Shown: positions 4,905 to 6,503 of the stretch, piece after piece
Layout of the letters: the number at the start of each line of letters is the position of its first letter
Numbering within the stretch: position 1 is the first letter of the stretch
NCBI GenBank assembly: GCA_009392075.1
Contig: VFHG01000070.1
Location: 1 to 6,503 of the forward strand
From: SAR202 cluster bacterium
GTDB lineage: Bacteria > Chloroflexota > Dehalococcoidia > UBA3495
Length of the DNA: 6,503 bases
Direction: 5' to 3'
Program-made: the position numbers and the translations under genes
The notes under the pieces: generated by a model
The model's database searches: none
The model's input: only the letters and a program-made list of their open reading frames with translations
What the model was told of the DNA's origin: nothing

Positions 4905-5987
4905 CTAACGCAGCGCGGGAACGACCTCTTGGCAGAAGAGATTGATGGACTCGACCACCTTCTCACGGGGTATCAGTCCGCCAACGTTGGTCTCGGCCAC
5001 GATGCCAGAAAGGCCAAGTTCTTCCGTGATCAATCTCAACTGACTGATCACACCCTCGGGGCTTCCGTAAGCCAACCGGTCTCGAATCAGATCATCATAG
5101 GTGACGGCGGCCAACGCCTCGCCGCGTTTGGCGCGGTCTTCGTCTGGGGTGGCCCCTGTGTTTGAAGCAGATGCGGCGAAGGCCTGGGCCATACGCCGGT
5201 AAGACCTCATGGTGCTTTCTTCGGCATCGGTGTAAGCCTTTTCTTGCGTCGCTCCCACAAATATGGGTATGCGCAGGAAAACATTACCTTCGCCTGCGTG
5301 GCCGGCGTCTTTCCAGGCCTTGCGGTAGTCGTCCAGCAGTAGGGCTAGGTCAGGGCGGTCCAGTCCCCTTAAACCCACAAAAATCGGATACCCAAGTTTC
5401 CCCACCTGCGGGAACGTCTCTTTGGTGGTGGCGGCCATCCGCAGGGGTGGATGCGGGTCTTGATAAGGCTTAGGAATCACACACACATCGTTGAAGGTGT
5501 AATGCTTGCCTTCATATGAGAACCGCTCGTTGGTCCAAGCAGCCAAGATGATCTCGAGGTTCTCCTGGAACCGTTCTCGGCTTTCGGTGTAGGGGATGTC
5601 ATAGCCCTCGTAGGCCCTCATGAATCCGCTGCGGCCCACGCCGAAATCCACCCGTCCGTGGCTGATCTGGTCGAGGGTGGCGATCTCTTCGGCCATGCGC
5701 ACCGGGTGGTTGAGGGGCAGCACGTTCACCGCTACGCCGACCCTAAGCCGCTCCGTCCGGGCGACGATTGCCGCTGATATGATCAGCGGGGCCGAGACCA
5801 CCGATGGAATTCCCGCTCCCAGACCGTCGAGCGGGTTACGAGGCGCGGCGAAGTGACGTTCCGCCAGCCAGACTCCGTCCAAGCCGCCCTTCTCAGCGGC
5901 ATCCGACATGGCGAATGCCTCATCGAAGGCGTCCTCTTGGGAGCTGCCGTAGCGGTAGTCGCATTCCATGATTAGGCCGTAGTGCAT
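4905..5987 (-). CDS. Luciferase-like flavin-dependent monooxygenase (LLM class)
   Basis: A complete 360-residue TIM-barrel enzyme of the bacterial-luciferase family. Evidence: LDGVWLAERHF (36-46), in which His45 corresponds to the catalytic region around His44 of LuxA; RTERLRVGVAVNVLPLNHPVRMAEEIATLDQISHGRVDFGVGRS (77-120), the family's most recognisable core; IPKPYQDPHPPLRMAA (171-186); and the C-terminal YGSPEGVISQLRLITEELGLSGIV (307-330). Members use FMNH2 from a partner reductase (group C monooxygenases) or, in one branch, F420. The NHPVRMAEE segment and the neighbours favour a flavin oxygenase, with substrates such as alkanes, ketones, sulfonates, nitrilotriacetate or ring-cleavage products. 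Start: ATG 5987 with AGGAGG four nt upstream; the ATG leads directly into the first barrel strand (HYGLIMECDY). It lies 62 bp after the LigB-type gene on the same strand and probably shares its operon. No reductase is in view. Confidence 0.92.
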   Translation of the reverse strand: MHYGLIMECDYRYGSSQEDAFDEAFAMSDAAEKGGLDGVWLAERHFAAPRNPLDGLGAGIPSVVSAPLIISAAIVARTERLRVGVAVNVLPLNHPVRMAEEIATLDQISHGRVDFGVGRSGFMRAYEGYDIPYTESRERFQENLEIILAAWTNERFSYEGKHYTFNDVCVIPKPYQDPHPPLRMAATTKETFPQVGKLGYPIFVGLRGLDRPDLALLLDDYRKAWKDAGHAGEGNVFLRIPIFVGATQEKAYTDAEESTMRSYRRMAQAFAASASNTGATPDEDRAKRGEALAAVTYDDLIRDRLAYGSPEGVISQLRLITEELGLSGIVAETNVGGLIPREKVVESINLFCQEVVPALR

Positions 5988-6007
5988 CGTTCCTCCTGTT
6001 TTCGAGT

Positions 6008-6038
6008 GGTCCGGATCGGCATAATGCCGATCCGGGCC
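6008..6038. repeat. Near-perfect inverted repeat between the LigB-type and luciferase-like genes
   Basis: CCGGATCGGCAT (6011-6022) and ATGCCGATCCGG (6024-6035) are exact reverse complements around a single A. The outer bases GG (6008-6009) and CC (6037-6038) also pair, with a G-T wobble between (6010/6036) on the plus strand and a C-A mismatch on the minus strand. It fills half of the 62-bp gap. No T-tract follows on either strand, so it is not a standard terminator. It could be a processing or stabilising hairpin that sets unequal expression of the two genes, or an operator. Confidence 0.6.
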
Positions 6039-6049
6039 GAAAATTCAAA

Positions 6050-6503
6050 CTAGGGTTTGGTCCATCCCCAGAGGGCCGCCACCCGGAAGGCCAACTGGGT
6101 GTGCGATTCCCTTACGTCTACTATCTCGGCTGGGACATCGCCCAGTATCCCCAGGGCTATGATCCAGTTCAATATCTCATGGTCTCCCGAGTCCTGCAGT
6201 TCCTCAGGCGTGAGCGTGGCCAACTGACTGCCCTGGCCCTGACGGACCAACTCCAGATAACGGCGGTCAGTTTCTAAGTCGATGGCCGAGCAGTTGTTTT
6301 TGTGGGCCAAGAAACTGTGCGACCAGCTAGATGACGCTACGACCGCAACACGCTCGTCCCGGGTGTCCAGGAACCGGCGAATCGACTGTCCCACTTCGTA
6401 GCAACGTTTGGCTGTGGGCCGGGGCGGATAATCAGGGCCGGCCTCTTCGCCGTAGCAATTCACGAACAGGGGCAACAGCCGGAACTTACCCTCCGGATCC
6501 AGG
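6050..6503 (-). CDS. Class III (LigB-type) extradiol ring-cleavage dioxygenase, C-terminal part (starts beyond right edge)
   Basis: The frame has no stop up to base 6503 and no convincing start, so about 151 C-terminal residues of a larger protein are present; LigB-type catalytic subunits are usually 270-320 residues. It begins LDPEGKFRLLPLFVNCYGE, like the family's mid-protein 'PxxxN.Y' strand. Then come RCYEVGQSIRRFL, VAVVASSSWSHSFL with the catalytic-type His encoded at 6317-6319, DLETDRRYLELVRQG, LTPEELQDSGDHEILNWIIALG with the metal-ligand-type Glu at 6176-6178, and a last strand ending AFRVAALWGW. These match the C-terminal half of protocatechuate 4,5-dioxygenase beta, MhpB and homoprotocatechuate 2,3-dioxygenase-like proteins, which use Fe(II) to open catechols. 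The N-terminal histidine ligands are outside the window. A TTG at 6475 could be read as a start but would remove half the active site. It lies upstream of the luciferase-like gene in a likely operon; its substrate is unknown. Confidence 0.87.
   Translation of the reverse strand, partial: LDPEGKFRLLPLFVNCYGEEAGPDYPPRPTAKRCYEVGQSIRRFLDTRDERVAVVASSSWSHSFLAHKNNCSAIDLETDRRYLELVRQGQGSQLATLTPEELQDSGDHEILNWIIALGILGDVPAEIVDVRESHTQLAFRVAALWGWTKP

Noticed and set aside
1..6503. CRISPR array, tRNA, rRNA, insertion sequence, prophage or toxin-antitoxin genes
   Set aside because: No regularly spaced repeats, cloverleaf-like segments, transposase motifs or phage genes were found; the non-coding gaps are all under 250 bp and are accounted for.

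Overview
This window is about 6.5 kb of GC-rich bacterial DNA (roughly 60% GC by eye) with tightly packed genes and strong AGGAGG-type ribosome binding sites. It reads as a catabolic locus from an aerobic heterotroph. Five of its seven genes are oxygenases or oxidoreductases of the kind used to hydroxylate and open aromatic or other recalcitrant organic compounds. This mix (acyl-CoA-dehydrogenase-fold and luciferase-like flavin monooxygenases, Zn alcohol dehydrogenase, extradiol dioxygenases) recalls SAR202/Dehalococcoidia-type Chloroflexota, but some actinobacteria carry similar sets. The taxonomic guess is inference only.

Layout. Bases 1-1433 are a minus-strand pair: a zinc-dependent alcohol dehydrogenase, followed 47 bp downstream by the N-terminal 93 residues of an acyl-CoA-dehydrogenase-superfamily flavoprotein that runs off the left edge. 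Bases 1434-1665 are a divergent control region with a consensus-like sigma70 promoter, a perfect 12-bp palindrome and a leader hairpin abutting the ribosome binding site. Bases 1666-3120 encode an HpaB-type two-component flavin monooxygenase. It is followed by a strong hairpin, a new promoter and a single-domain VOC (type I) extradiol-dioxygenase-like protein (3287-3742), closed by a textbook intrinsic terminator (3771-3803). Bases 3887-4663 encode a separate HAD-IIB (Cof-type) phosphatase. Bases 4664-4904, between convergent genes, hold repeat-like elements and a hairpin. Bases 4905-6503 are a second minus-strand operon: the C-terminal part of a LigB-type (class III) extradiol dioxygenase entering from the right edge, then a luciferase-like monooxygenase, separated by 62 bp containing a near-perfect 25-bp inverted repeat.

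Working model (inference): the HpaB-like enzyme adds a hydroxyl ortho to a phenolic OH, the VOC and/or LigB dioxygenase opens the resulting catechol, and the alcohol dehydrogenase, ACAD-like protein and luciferase-like enzyme handle side chains or ring-cleavage products. Two unrelated ring-cleavage folds lie within 2.4 kb of each other, and there are at least two, perhaps three, reduced-flavin-dependent oxygenases but no flavin reductase in view. The reductase must come from outside the window. The substrate cannot be read from the sequence.
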